Below, in pieces: positions 39,009 through 50,720 of a DNA stretch of 64,000 nt. Location of the stretch: the NCBI GenBank assembly GCA_002917775.1, contig KZ627161.1:445525-509524 (forward strand), written 5' to 3'. The DNA comes from Glaciozyma antarctica PI12 (lineage: Eukaryota; Basidiomycota; Microbotryomycetes; Kriegeriales; Camptobasidiaceae). The translations under genes and the position numbers were made by a program. Position 1 is the first letter of the stretch, and every line of letters starts with the position of its first letter. Under the pieces are notes generated by a model. That model was not told the DNA's origin. It did no database searches and saw only the letters and a list, made by a program, of their open reading frames with translations.

Positions 39009-40107
39009 TGGTTGTAGAGTTTAACTAGGTTGAAGTAGAGAGTGTGCTGGTTGTTCCTGTAGCGGTTTGAGCGCTGAGGGAGACTGGTTTGGAGAGACAA
39101 GCGGTGCGAGCGCGTCGTAAGCTCCGAGCCAGAAATTCGAATAGTTTGTTAGTACAAAGTACCTGCACTCAATATTTAATTGACTCAAGCCTACTGAGCC
39201 TGAGTTCCTTCTCTTTCCCCTCTCGCGTCAACTGCACAACGAGACTGCACAACGGGGAGGCTGTGCTTCGGATCAGTGCTAGCTCAAGCGCGTCGAAGGG
39301 CCAAATCACTTGCTCCGGGGATCTCACTCCACCGCCCTGCTCCGCACTGCTCTCGCGTCAAGAGCACAGCGTCCAGCGAAGGACCACTCGGGGATGCCTG
39401 CTCCCTTCTTCGTGCTTTCTAAAGGGGCACGCGGTTACCCCCTGCTCTCGTCGCACGACACTCAGCCCCTTCGCTCAGTCGCGACCTTCTCTCGACGTGC
39501 TTCCCTCGCGCTGGCGAGGTCTCAATCTCCGGTCCTTGAGCGCTTGCCGTCAAAGAGGGCGGCTTTACGACTCTCTAGATCAGCACCGCGACACTTCCTG
39601 CTTGGCTGACTGGCGACTCGAGTCGCTACTAGCTCCGCACTGCTCGCTGCTCGCGTGCTGTTCTCCTCCTCTCTTCTCCAAATCATCGGTCCGCACGCGC
39701 ATGCACGACGTAACGGCTGAAAGCCCCTGCAAGGGACGACACCGCTGCCTTGTGGTCGTTCGCCGGACTCCCACGCTCGCGTCATTTCGCGAGATGGAAG
39801 GGAGCTGCGCACACGACGCAGCTCCTGTTCTGTGCCTGTTCCAGAAAGACTGTAATCGAACTTGATGCTCGGGTACGTCCCTTCTGACGCGAGCTTGACA
39901 GAGCAGGACAGAGCGGTGAGCAGTGAGCCCAAGTGAGCCAGGCCTCAGCGCTAGTTCAACGCTCAGCCACGACGCCAAGTTCGTCCACAGCGAGATTCGG
40001 CAAGATCTTGAAAACGTCTCTCTTCTTCCTTCTCCTTTACCCAACTCACTTGACCCAACCTGTCGCCTACCACTTTCCCCCCTCTCTCCTTACCCCCGCG
40101 CCCCTCC
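39009..40107. other. Divergent intergenic region of CDC48 and the GT90 gene
   Basis: About 1.1 kb holding both promoters. Open frames on each strand overlap one another and carry no motif. The last 100 bp before the GT90 gene are C/T-rich. No repeat or RNA gene identified. Confidence 0.5.
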
Positions 40108-42183
40108 ATGCTGTCTCACCGCTGGAGCCGCTTCCTTCCTTCCTTTGCCTCCTCCTCGACACCTCCCTACGGCTTCCTCGCCCTCTCCGCCTCCTCCCCT
40201 CCCTCTCCTGAACTCGGTAACTCCAACGACAAGCCGTTCTTCCGGTGTGGCAGCACACGGCTACCCTTCCTCCTCCAGCTCTGGCTGTACGTTTCGCCCT
40301 TGATCGTCCTGGCCCTATGCGCGCTACTCTGGGGGCGGAAGGACCTCCCCAAGCTGGACCTCCTGAATCCCTACGTCTGCAAGTCGAAAAGCTTGTACTC
40401 GAGCCTGGCGTCGATTTGCGAGGACAAGCCTGAACGGCCGGGATATGGAGATGAGGTGGGTGGCGTCTCTCGTGTCGTGCGGCGAGGGCGGGAGAGCTGA
40501 TCTTGCACTTGGGGCACAGGTGGAAAAGTTCGAACTGGGCATCGATAGGCATCTCACGTCGGCGCAGTGCGACGCCGTCTTTCCAGGGCTGTACTTGTGC
40601 GTTGAGCCGTTAAAAGCGTGGAGAAGCGCGGGGTAGCTGATCATGCGATGGCGTGTCCGCAGGGAGGCGGACAGGGCGAGGGATTACTACAAGGCGCGCG
40701 GAGGGATTGACTTCACCGATCTGGACGCTGCGCAGGTCAAGGGCCAGGGACGGGCCAAGATCATCAACAACCGGGTGCGTCGGCCGTCCTCCTCCAGCTT
40801 TCGTGAGGGCGCTGCAGGAGCTAACGACGGTTCGGTCAACAGCTGTACGTTACCTACTTTGCAAATGAGCAACAAGGAACACGCACGATGGCGACTCTCG
40901 CAGCTATCAGTGCGCTCCACTCTCGCTTTCGCCTTACCCAGCTGATCCCCTGCCGTCGCGACAGACGAAGCTCTCGTCACCTCTTTGGAGCCTCTCCCGG
41001 ACGTCGAATTCGTCCTGCAGACGGGCGATACTGGCTTTGTGAACGGCGCGCCCTGGGTCTTGGGTCGCAAGGCCTCGCAGGAAGGGCTGGTCCTCATGCC
41101 AGGTTCGTCTCGCCCAGTCCTTTCCGAAGCTCGTTCCTGACGTCTTTTCGCGCACAGACTATGGTTTCTACTCGTCCGTTCTTTCCGAAGCTGTCTGTGC
41201 GAGGGGACAGGCGCTAACGAAATCCTCTCGCGACGGTAGATGGCCTGAACCCGGAGTGGGCAGCTTCCTCGAGGTGCAGGACAAGACGCTCCTCTACGAG
41301 ACGAACCTCGCATGGAAGGACAAGATTCCCCAGCTTTTCTGGCGTGGAGCTCTCATGGTCGACCTTCGCAAGGACTTCTGGGAGATTGCGAGGAAGTACA
41401 AGTGGGGTGAGTTCGAAACGCTCGCAGAGTGAAGTGGGAGCTAACGATTCGCAAAGGTGCCGTCTCGGACCTGGACTGGCAGGACAAGGACATCGTCAAG
41501 TCGCAGCTTCTCACGCCGGAGCAGCACTGCAAGTACAAGTTCTTGGGACACGTCGAAGGTGCGTTAGCAAACTATTTTTCGTAAGCTGAACGCCTCTGAC
41601 GATTTGAGCGAACAGGCTGGGCCTACAGTGGACGTCTAAAATACCTTCAGCAATGCCGCTCCGTCGTCGTCGTGCGTTCTTCGCTCTCACTCCCTTCGCG
41701 ACTCGCTGACCCCTTCGCTCGTCAACAGGCGCACAAAATGCAGTACCTACAACACTTCCACCACCTCTTCAACTCGGATCCCACCTCGCCCGACCAGAAC
41801 ATCGTCATCACCCCCGGAAAAAACTTTGATGAACTCCCCGAGACGATGGCAACCCTGCTGGCGGACGACGAGCGCGCGGAGCTGATAGCCGACAACAGCT
41901 TCAAGTTCTACCGGCACTGGCTCTCGCCCGCTTCGGTAGACTGCTACTGGAGGAGGTACGCTGTCTCCTAAACTCACCTGTGAGAAGGATTGCTGATCAA
42001 TCGTCGTTTCAGATTGATCGTTCGGTGGGCGGAGGTTCAGAACTTTGAGCCCGTGCTCGAGCGAGATACCGTCAGCTTCAACTCGTTCTCGTGCGTTCTC
42101 TCGCTTTCTGGGTCCTTAGAGGCTTCCTGATGCGAGTGGACTCTCGCAGATTAATGGGGAAGACGCACTGGGTCCCTCATTGA
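40108..42183 (+). CDS. GT90 (Cap10/POGLUT-like) glycosyltransferase
   Basis: A type II Golgi-type enzyme of 473 residues; twelve exons sum to exactly 474 codons, including a 16-nt exon near 41158-41173. A membrane anchor (FLLQLWLYVSPLIVLALCAL) precedes the luminal domain. The CAP10 signature stretches are IPQLFWRGALMVDLRKDFW, HCKYKFLGHVEGWAYSGRLK, YLQQCRSVVVAHKM and FYRHWLSPASVDCYWRRL. Cryptococcal relatives are xylosyltransferases of capsule and glycolipid; animal relatives add glucose or xylose to EGF repeats. A role in surface polysaccharide or glycoprotein xylosylation is therefore likely, but the donor is not provable here. The C terminus is short (SLMGKTHWVPH). Confidence 0.87.
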
Positions 42184-42507
42184 ACGCCGCATGGGGGGAG
42201 GGCGAGGAATCAGGAGAAGTCGTAGAAGGAGCAGCTTGCTCCGTGTTGTACTGGTATAGAACCGTATTCATCGTAAACACGGTCCAAGAAGATCTGAAAA
42301 AGGAAAGCGGAGCGAAGGTACAAACGCGCGAAGGTCGTCGCGACGGCGGCGCAGCTAGCTCTCTCTCCCTTCCCCTCCTTCCCTCGTCTCCTCCCCGGTT
42401 CTCCACCCTCCTCGTCTCCTCCCCAGCCATCCCCACTCTCCTTCCATCAACGACGCCGGTCGTCATTCGCTCAGCGCACAGGTCGCAGCACCGCCCCTCT
42501 CCCCAGC
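42184..42507. other. Pyrimidine-rich intergenic stretch
   Basis: About 320 bp after the GT90 stop. From 42360 to 42480 it is a long C/T-rich tract with repeated CTCCTC and TTCCC, like a fungal promoter/leader. No gene seen. Confidence 0.45.
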
Positions 42508-43392
42508 ATGGTTTCGGCGGACGTCTGCGATGAAGGAGGAACGCACAAGTATCAAATGCCGCACAAGACGAGCTGCTGTGGCTGGATATGTGCGTGCAGG
42601 AGCTCGTGCTGTCGGTGGAGAGGAGGTGAACTCGAAAGTGTCTGGCAGGGAAGTGCCTCGTGCCTGCCGTGCACGCTGTTCTGTTCGTGCGCTCTCTCTG
42701 GGGGTGAGTATCAGCGCCGGGTGGGAGGGACGTGGAAGCTGATGCGCTGTCGCAGGAGCTGCTGGGGCGAACCAGGTTGGGTTTCGAGGCGAGGAGGACG
42801 TGACTCCTGGAGAGGTGCGGAGCTCCCTCTGGGACCGAAGTCAAGGGTCGCTAACTCCTGCTTCTCTCAGCTGGCCTGCCGCAAGTGCGGCCTAACTCCC
42901 TCTGAGGCGTCAGCTCTTAGTGGAGCTCGACAAGTCGAGCTAGCGGGCTCGCGAACGAGGCAAGCGTCCCCGGGTGTGGTGCGCCAGTCGCGTGCTGATG
43001 AAGATGCTGCGTTTCGCAGCAAAGGTACTGGGTACTTCACCAACGACGGCATGAAGAACCCCTCTCTCAACCCGCCCACCACTCCACACCTATCCGAAGG
43101 CCGTCGAAGTCCGCGACGACAAGGCTCTCCCCGCTCGAATGGCGGATCAAGCGGCGGGTACCCTCCGCAGGAGTACAGAGCAGGAGGAGACGGAAGGAAT
43201 TCTGCGTATGGCGGTGGAGATTATCGATCGCCGAGGGCTTCGCTACAGCCGCCACCTCGGTCGCATGGGAACGCGTCGCCTGCGACGAGGGATCGGAACG
43301 AGGGGAACCCAGTGGGATCGTGGTTGTCGTCGCTGCCTTCTCCTCAGCAGCTGACGCCTCCACCGGATCATGGCCAGTCGAGGGGGTATTGA
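42508..43392 (+). CDS. Unrecognised Cys-containing, Gly/Pro/Ser-rich protein; exon model uncertain
   Basis: The 3' half is well supported as coding. From about 42755, AAGANQVGFRGEEDVTPGE joins across a GTGCGG...CAG intron (near 42815-42870) to LACRKCGLTPSEASALSG and continues in one frame to a disordered tail rich in Gly, Pro, Ser and Arg ending PDHGQSRGY. A donor GTGAGT at about 42703 and acceptor CAG at about 42754 join the upstream part in frame. That part starts MVSADVCDEGGTHK and is remarkably Cys-rich (SCCGWICACRSSCCRW; CLPCTLFCSCAL). Other upstream frames run into stops. Paired cysteines could bind metal or be lipid-modified; I cannot name a family. The start and first exon are doubtful. 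Confidence 0.35.
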   Translation: MVSADVCDEGGTHKYQMPHKTSCCGWICACRSSCCRWRGGELESVWQGSASCLPCTLFCSCALSGGEYQRRVGGTWKLMRCRRSCWGEPGWVSRRGGRDSWRGAELPLGPKSRVANSCFSQLACRKCGLTPSEASALSGARQVELAGSRTRQASPGVVRQSRADEDAAFRSKGTGYFTNDGMKNPSLNPPTTPHLSEGRRSPRRQGSPRSNGGSSGGYPPQEYRAGGDGRNSAYGGGDYRSPRASLQPPPRSHGNASPATRDRNEGNPVGSWLSSLPSPQQLTPPPDHGQSRGY

Positions 43393-43604
43393 GGACCCAG
43401 GGATGCATGGACGTTTTGTAGATTTGCGCACAGTCAACGTGAACCGGATTCACGATTCCTACCCTGCGCTCCTGCGATCTTCGAGACGTTCTCGACGCTC
43501 AGCACATCTGCTTACGTGCCTTGCGATTCGGTTTCGTCAAGAGCGGGGAGACGCTCTGCGTTCTAGACAAGCTTCCACTTTCAACTTCTACGAAACGCCT
43601 ACGT

Positions 43605-45505
43605 CTACAAGTACTCCACCACCTTCCCACGGTCAAGCTTGATGCTCCTTGACACGCTCTCCGGCAACTCCTCTTCGAAATGCGAGATCACGACCAGAGC
43701 CTGCGTCGGCAGCAGCTTGTGATCCAAAAACGCCTTCGCAGCCTCGACCGTCTGCGAGTCCATCCCCGCAAAAGGCTCGTCGAGGACGAGGAGCGGTGCG
43801 CGCTTGACGAGAGAGCGGAGTAGGAGGACGAGGGACTGTTCGCCTGGGGAGAGAGTGGCGAATAGGCGGTCGAGGAAGGCGGGAGTAAGGAGGGGGTGGG
43901 CAAAGTCATGGAGAAGAGAGTCGAGCTGGGCTTGCTGTGAAGGTGTAATGGCGGTGTAGATGAAGATGGAATCGAATCCAGTGACCATGGCCTACGAGGA
44001 GGTCAGCGAGGAATCCTGAAGCTGGGAGTTGGGCTCACTTCTTTCGCGGTCAGTCCTGCGGCACCAAACTTCCGCGGGAAAGCGTTGAAGATCTCGGGAG
44101 AGATGTGTCCGATGTGCGCTTTGACTGGAAAGAAAACGTTAGCGAGGCACGAGGGAGTCAGCCTGGGATGGTGCTCACGAATCGACGTCGCCATTTTGTC
44201 GCGAGGCTTTCCAAAGACAGTGATGTCCTCGGTGAACGAGCGAGGATGATCTCCAAGCACGATTGAAAGAAGCGTACTCTTGCCAGACCCTGCGAAGGAG
44301 TGGCGTGTAAGGAGGATCGTTGTAAAGCAGCGCGATTACGCACCGTTGTGGCCCGCCAATATCCACCTCTCGCCCTCCCTAATCGTCCAGTTCACGTTGA
44401 CGAGAACATCCTTAGCTCCATACGCGACGTTGACACCCTTCAGGTCAACCAGAACCTTCCCGTCCGTCGACCCTCCTCCCGTCTTCCTCGCCTGCTGACG
44501 CTGCGCCGTCAACTCCCGTTCCCTCACTCCTGCCTCCAGCATTTCGCGCCCAGCTTCCCCAGCGAGTACCTCCTCTCGCGAGCCAAGCTGAACTTCCCCC
44601 TTCTCATTACCGATGAGCGCAACGTGTGTGACGAAGGAAGGTAGGGGGTCTTGAGGTCGGAGGACGAGGAAGATGCGAGGAGTGCGAGCGGAGTGGAGGG
44701 TGGAGAGAAGCGAGGTGAGAACTGCACGAGAAGCGACGTCGAGACCAGCTGCGAGAACAGTGAAGTGTCAATGCGGTGGCTTCGGAGAGTGCGAAAGAGA
44801 CGTACTGAAAGGCTCCTCGAGAATGAGAAGTTCTGGCTTCGCAAGAAGAGCACCGAGAATTCTCGCTCGTCGCATCTGACCGTTCGAGAGCGTGACCAGA
44901 GGCTGCTCGAGGAAGCTCTCCATCTCCAAAAGCTCCGCAGCTTCGAAGATGGCGTCGCTCGTCTCGGTCCCTTCCTCCACGTACGGCAACGAGCGTTCGA
45001 GATGCTGCCGCATCGTAAGCCTGTCCTCCTCCCGAATATGGTAGTACCGCGCCGTGTAGTCGCCAAAATTGCCCGCGTTGGCGAGCCGAGTCTTGAACTC
45101 GACGAGCTGGACGATGTCGCTCACGGCTGCGGCGCGGGCACCTCCCTCCTCTGCTGGACGAGGCACAAGAGGGAGAGAAGAAAGGATGGGGTGGGAGGCT
45201 GACTGCCGGGGATGAAATCGGCTTTGGGCGAGGACGGTGGAGAGGAGATGGGATTTGGCAGGTGATGAGGAGGCGGCGAGAACGGCCCAACAATCGCTGT
45301 TGCCGACGGTCCAGTCGAGATTGTGGAAGATGGCGTTCGAGGAATCGTCCGAGGATACTCCGAAGGGATAAACGGTCGTCCCCTTCATCTCAAAGATCGC
45401 AGGGAGAGTCGGGGAGGAAGACGAGTGTCGGCCGAGCGAGCGTGTCGACGCGGAGGGGCGACAACTCTGCTTTCGCAAGGCTAGCCGCGTGAAACGATAC
45501 AGCAT
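43605..45505 (-). CDS. Soluble twin-cassette ABC ATPase (ModF/YDR061W-like), possibly mitochondrial
   Basis: Five exons give exactly 562 residues. Two ATP-binding cassettes and no membrane helices. Cassette 1 is degenerate: its Walker A region reads LAASSSPAKSHLLS instead of GxxGxGKS. Its signature LVTLSNGQMRRARILGALLA and Walker B PELLILEEPF are recognisable. Cassette 2 is intact, with ILAGHNGSGKSTLLSIVLGD, the signature LSPGEQSLVLLLRSLV, Walker B APLLVLDEPFAGMD, and the switch histidine in VVISHFEEEL. This arrangement matches fungal relatives of bacterial ModF and yeast YDR061W, of unknown function. The N terminus MLYRFTRLALRKQSCRPSAS is basic and lacks acids, as in mitochondrial presequences. 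Divergent from the GT49 gene. Confidence 0.85.
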
Positions 45506-45975
45506 GATTCCTCCTGTCAAAGAAGAACTTCTCAGGTCGCGTCTCCATTAGCCACAGCAGTCACCACGCACTGCTTCCGTCGAGGACCGCCGGAGTCAAG
45601 CTTGAGCTGAGAGAGATCAAGAGGCTAAAGCGTCGCAGGAGCTTCTCCGTCCAACGACCGAGTAACAGACCTCCTGAGTCGTCGTCCGGTCCTGTAAGCG
45701 AGCAGAGGACAGTTGGAGGAAGGAGGCCAAGAGCAGAGGCGCCGCCCGTTGGAACGTTGGATTTAAATCTCGTCGCGTCCTTTTGTGTGAGTAACAACAC
45801 TCCAAATCCACTCTCGTTAATCGCAGCAAGGCGGCGCCCAAGCCTCGTCCCCTTTCCCCTCGTCTACTCGCCCAGGTGGTCAGTCTCGCGCAACGAACCA
45901 GCTCGAACCTCTTCCAACGGCAGGCACCTCTCCTCCTCCTCAACGGCTGCTCGCCCTCCACCCTCCTCAGCACGA
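45506..45975. promoter_or_regulatory. Divergent upstream region of ABC ATPase and GT49 genes
   Basis: About 470 bp between two start codons. A TTTAAAT patch lies near 45760. The frame upstream of the GT49 start is open back to 45757 but has no ATG, so I treat it as leader. Confidence 0.45.
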
Positions 45976-47993
45976 ATGGGACGACCAAGATCACCCAAGC
46001 CTAGCGGCAGCAGTGGTTCCTCCCGCATTGGACGCATCGCCAAGTTCTGCCTCAGTCTCTACCTCCTCGCCGCCATCTTCTACACCTTCTATCACTTCTT
46101 CCTCTCGCCCACAATCGACCTCGTAAGCGGCCGACGCCACGTCGAGCTCGACGCTATCGTCGACAAGTCGAGCACGCATGAGCACGGCGCGCCAGCAGCC
46201 GTCAAGACGCCTGGAACTTCAGCCCACGACTTGCCAGCAGGAGCGAGGAAACACCCGGCGCTGGAGCACGCGGGAGTCAAGGCGGCAGCCATTAGGGAGG
46301 AGGACAAGGGGGATCGGGTTTGGCAAGCGGCGGAGGCGGCGGAGAAGAAGGGGAAGAAGGGAGGACCTGCTCCAGAGTACGTCCGGCCAGAGGTGCTCCA
46401 GGACGGACGGGAACTCGTGCACAAGCGCGTCCGCGGTCTCGATGGCGCCGAGTGGTACAAGGACCAGATGCACTGGTATCATCCTTCGTCGCCCAAGGCT
46501 CATTCGGGACGGCAGTCGGAGCCGTCGCAGTACGACGCCAACACCTCGCCCGTCGCCATCTCCGAAGACCACTTCCTCTCCCTAATCCTCCATCCGTCAA
46601 GCCTCCAGCCGTCCAAAGTTATTCCCTACTACTATCGAGCGTCGGCACCGGACCAGACCGATTTCAACAAGGAGGATATCACCATCACGACCCTCGTTAC
46701 GAGCAACCGCTTCGAGGTCTTTGAGCGTCTCGTCGAGCGTTACCGAGGTGGGTTGGAAGGCTGCGCTCGGGAAGAACGCCGGGAGCTGATGATTCCCTCT
46801 CTAGGACCTGTCTCTGCGACGGTACACGTCAGCGACACGAGCGCACATTCCGAGCTCCTTCGATCCCTCGACAAGATGTACACCTCCTCGCCGCTCATGA
46901 TGAAGTACGTCGACATTCATCTCGTCTACGACCCCTTCGATCGCCAGTTCAACATGTGGCGCAACGTCGCCAAGTTCTTCGCTCGCACGGAGGTGAGCTT
47001 CTCCCATCCCCGCAACCGCATCGCTCTCGATGCTGATTATCAATCCCTTGCGTAGTACGTGATGATGCTCGACGTCGACTTCTGGGTCTGCACCGACTTT
47101 AGATCTCGCATTCTCGGGTCGCAGGAGATCATGTCGAGGCTCAAGGGCGGGCTTGCGGCGTTCGTCGTTCCTGCGTTCGAGTTCTCGAAGCAGAGCGATG
47201 GAGTGGACCCTTCGACGTTCCCGGCGAACAAGGAGGTGCGCACTTTCCGTCTTCTCGTCCCCTCGCATCGCTGACACGTATCTACGCACGCAGGAGCTCA
47301 TCAAGCTTGTCGAGGCCGAGAAGATCGGCATGTTCCACAAGAGTTGGGCTCCCGGACACAACAGCACCAACTACCCTCGCTACTACAAGGCGAACCCGGG
47401 AGAAGTCTATCGCATTCAAGGTTACTCGCACAGCTACGAGCCCTACGTGATCTTCAAGAAGGAAGGCACGCCCTGGTGAGTCATTCATTCCGCCTTTTTC
47501 GCAACGACTTCGCTCACGCTTTACTCTCAGGTGCGACGAGCGGTTCATCGGCTACGGCGGCAACAAAGCGGCGTGCCTCTACGAACTCTACATCTCGGGC
47601 GTCTCGTACTACGTCCTTCCGGACGACTTCCTCATACATCAGAGCCACGCCTACGCCGAGAAGGCGAGGAAGCACGAGCGCAAGTACAACCGAAAGCTCT
47701 ACACCGATTTCCGCGAGGAGCTGTGCTTCCGCTACCTCAACCTCTTCCTCGATCAGATCAACTCGCCACGTGCGAAGGTGCGTTACGCTACGAGAAGGGG
47801 TTTCGGAGCGTCCACTGACTTGGACTTGACGTCTCGCAGAACTTGGCGAACGAATGCAAGAAGATCCGTGGCTTTGCGTGCGCTCTCGCTCCCTCTGCGC
47901 TCTTCGTTCCAGTCGAGCTGACTTCCCTCTTGCAGTACGACAGCAGCGCGCTTCATCACGGCTGGCGGAGGGACAGCTTTCGGAGGACATTGA
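45976..47993 (+). CDS. GT49 (LARGE/B4GAT1-like) glycosyltransferase
   Basis: A type II membrane enzyme of about 554 residues in seven exons. The anchor is FCLSLYLLAAIFYTFYHFFL near residues 25-45. A charged stem then leads to the catalytic domain: ITTLVTSNRFEVFERLVERY, VHLVYD-like IHLVYDPFDRQFNMWRNVA, the metal-binding D-x-D in YVMMLDVDFWV, and the C-terminal signature CDERFIGYGGNKAACLYELY with FLIHQSHAY. Animal GT49 enzymes add glucuronic acid or build xylose-glucuronate polymers; fungal members are uncharacterised but match the need for glucuronic acid in basidiomycete glycans. The last exon (47936-47993) ends TAGGGTAFGGH. The start is the first ATG after an open leader. Confidence 0.87.
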
Positions 47994-48568
47994 GCTGCTC
48001 TCTCCCCACTGGTATTTCTCCCTCGCCGTATTCCCACCATCTGCATCTGCGCAATATACCCTCGATTGCTGTTCTTTTACGCGTACATCCCATTGTTCAG
48101 AGAGAGAGGACTTGCCCGTTCAGGTGAATTAGCTCCATCGCCTCCAAGAGGGGGAGCGGCCTAGCCTTTTCGCATTTCCGCGCTCCTGCCTGCCACCCAC
48201 CACCATCTCCAGCTCCCGCCAGCAAGCCACAGCTCAGAGCAGCCGCCCACGTCAGCTTCGCCTCAGCTAACGCCACTCGAATTCGGTCCGCCACACCGCG
48301 AGGGCTGAGACCGCACCAGGAGCACCTCCAACCTGCTCACCTCCCTCCTTCCGCGGCCGCCTTCCCTCAGCAGCAAGGGCCTCCGACTCTCCCCATCGCC
48401 AGCGCCCCTTTTACTCCACTCCCACCCTACCACCGGCACCGTCGCGCCTTTGTAATCGCCCAGCCTCCTCCCCCGCCCCGCCGCACCTTCTCTCCCTTGA
48501 CAACGAACCCCTCCTCCCTCCTCCCTCCCTCGAACTCCCTCCATCGGCGGCGTCATCGATACCGTCGC
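47994..48568. other. Upstream region of the G-alpha gene
   Basis: About 575 bp. From 48300 the plus strand is a long C-rich, CTCC-type tract reaching the start codon, typical of a fungal leader. No other feature seen. Confidence 0.5.
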
Positions 48569-50330
48569 ATGGGTTGCGTACCTTCTTCGTCGGAGGCTCC
48601 GGGCGGCGGCAGCGCGCCGAGCAAGGATGACAAGGAGCGGTCGTACGCTATCGACAAGCAAATTGACGACGACGCGAAGAAGTTTCGCCGCGAGTGCAAG
48701 ATCCTGCTGCTAGGTACGTGGAGGACTGGGAGGACCTAGGGAGAGCTTAGGCCAGGGGAAGGAGAGAGGCGTTATGAGATGGGCGGGTGGGCCGATGGAC
48801 TTGCGTTTTTGGGCAGCAACGAGGGTACGGGAGGGAAGCTGACTGGCTCTGGGTACGTGTGCAGGTTCAGGAGAATCGGGCAAGTCGACGATCGTCAAGC
48901 AGATGAAGATTATCCACCAGAACGGCTACTCGCGAGACGAGCTACTCCTCTTCAGGCTCACTATCTACAAGAGTGCGTCCTCCGCTCCTCTCTGCGCCAT
49001 TTTGCCTTCCAGAGCTAACCTGAGGCACGGCAGATGTCCTGGATTCAGCTCAAGCTCTCGTCCTTGCTCTGCGCAAGTTCAAAATGGACCCAACCGAGTC
49101 CGTGAACCGGGTGCGTACGATGCCCTCAGCACCTCGTTCCTCTCCTGACCACCCGTACGCAGGTGTTCGCCGAGAAGATCCTCGAGTACCGCTTGGAAAC
49201 CGACTGCCTCTCGTCCTCGTCCCCCCCTCGTCTCGGCCTCTGCTCCTTCACAACCCCACTCGTCGCCCTACGGCGGCGGCCTCATTCCCGATATCGTGCG
49301 GAGCATAGACAGTCTCTGGCACGACCCCATCATTCCGAGCGTACTGGACCGGTCGAGCGAGTTCTACCTCATGGATTCGGCGGCATAGTACGTTTCGAAT
49401 GGCCTTCAGGAGGCGAAGATCGAGCTGATGAGCTTCGCTGCGCAGTTTCTTCGATGAGGTGCAACGGATAGGAGCGCCGGGGTACATTCCGAACGAGGCG
49501 GACGTCCTTCACGCGAGGACGAAGACAACGGGCATCAGCGAGACCAAGTTCAAGTCGGGGCAGCTCAGCATTCAGTGCGTTCTCAATTCACCGCACCCTC
49601 TCTCGGCCGAGCCTCACGTTCTCCTCCATTTACAGCATGTTCGACGTCGGTGGCCAGCGAAGTGAGCGCAAGAAGTGGTGAGTGCTGCGATTGCTTTGCG
49701 GGTGGCGGCGAGCTGACGGCTCGAGCGACAGGATTCACTGCTTCGAGGCCGTCACGTCCATCATCTTCTGCGTCGCGCTGTCGGAGTACGACCAGGTCCT
49801 TCTTGAGGAGACGGGGCAGAACCGGATGAACGAGTCGCTCGTCCTGTTCGAAAGCGTGATCAACTCGCGATGGTTCCTTCGCACGAGCATCATCCTCTTC
49901 CTCAACAAGATCGATCTCTTCAAGGCCAAGCTGCCCAAGATCCCCCTCGAGCGGTATTTCCCCGAGTACACTGGTGCGTAGTCGCGGAGGCTTCGTCTTT
50001 CGCCGCCGATCCTGATGCTGCTTCCGTCTCGCAGGCGGACCCGACGTGAACAAGGGAGCGAAATACATCCTCTGGCGGTTCACGCAGCTCAACCGCGCTC
50101 GACTGTCGATCTACCCGCATCTTACGCAAGCGACAGACACCTCCAATGTGCGTTCTCCTGTCGTTACTTCATCGAAGCCCGTCGAGCTGACTTGCGATCA
50201 CAGATCCGACTCGTCTTCGCCGCCGTCAAGGAGACGATCCTTCAAAACGCCCTTCGCGACTCGGGGTGAGTTGCTACAAGCTGTCAGCAGCGTTCCTGCT
50301 GACCACGGCCCATCTCGCAGGATTTTGTAG
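48569..50330 (+). CDS. Heterotrimeric G-protein alpha subunit; one extra base in exon 4
   Basis: Membrane switch coupling receptors for pheromone or nutrients to MAPK and cAMP pathways. MGCVPSSS provides Gly2 for myristoylation and Cys3 for palmitoylation. Ten exons sum to 1153 nt; dropping one C from the C7 run at 49221-49227 gives 1152 nt, 383 residues. Seen: P-loop [15 protein letters not shown]; switch [13 protein letters not shown] with catalytic Arg; switch [14 protein letters not shown] with catalytic Gln; NKID; TQATDT, where most family members have TCATDT. The end is ALRDSGIL. The helical domain carries a Ser/Pro-rich insert just after ETDC, where the frame break lies. Which of the basidiomycete Gpa paralogues it is cannot be settled by eye. 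Confidence 0.9.
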
Positions 50331-50720
50331 CGACCGTCGCTCGCTCGACGGGACGACCTCTTTCCGGAGATTCTCACTTTGCCTTTCTTTCGTTCGTCTG
50401 TGCTCAACACACGACACTCCTTTCGTCTTATATACCCCTGTCCCCTTCCTCCTCTGCACGCCCCACAAGCCACATCCTTGCTGTCCCCTCCCTCTCTCTC
50501 GAACCCCGGTTGTACTCCTCGTGTCATAGTATCCCTCTTTACCTCTTTTGAAGTCCCCTTCGTAATCACGATGGCCTGTTGCACCGACTCGTTGTTCGTC
50601 TTGAGCGAGAGAACGGGAAAGCAAGGTAGAGAGCAGCGAACGAGCAGCGAACGAGCCGCGAGGAACCAGCTTCGCTCGCTAGGAGACGTGATGGCACAGT
50701 TCTTCGTTCGATCCAGCTCC
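50331..50720. other. Convergent intergenic region of G-alpha and LSM4
   Basis: About 390 bp between two stop codons, pyrimidine-rich on the plus strand just after the G-alpha stop. Should contain both 3' untranslated regions; no gene seen. Confidence 0.5.
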
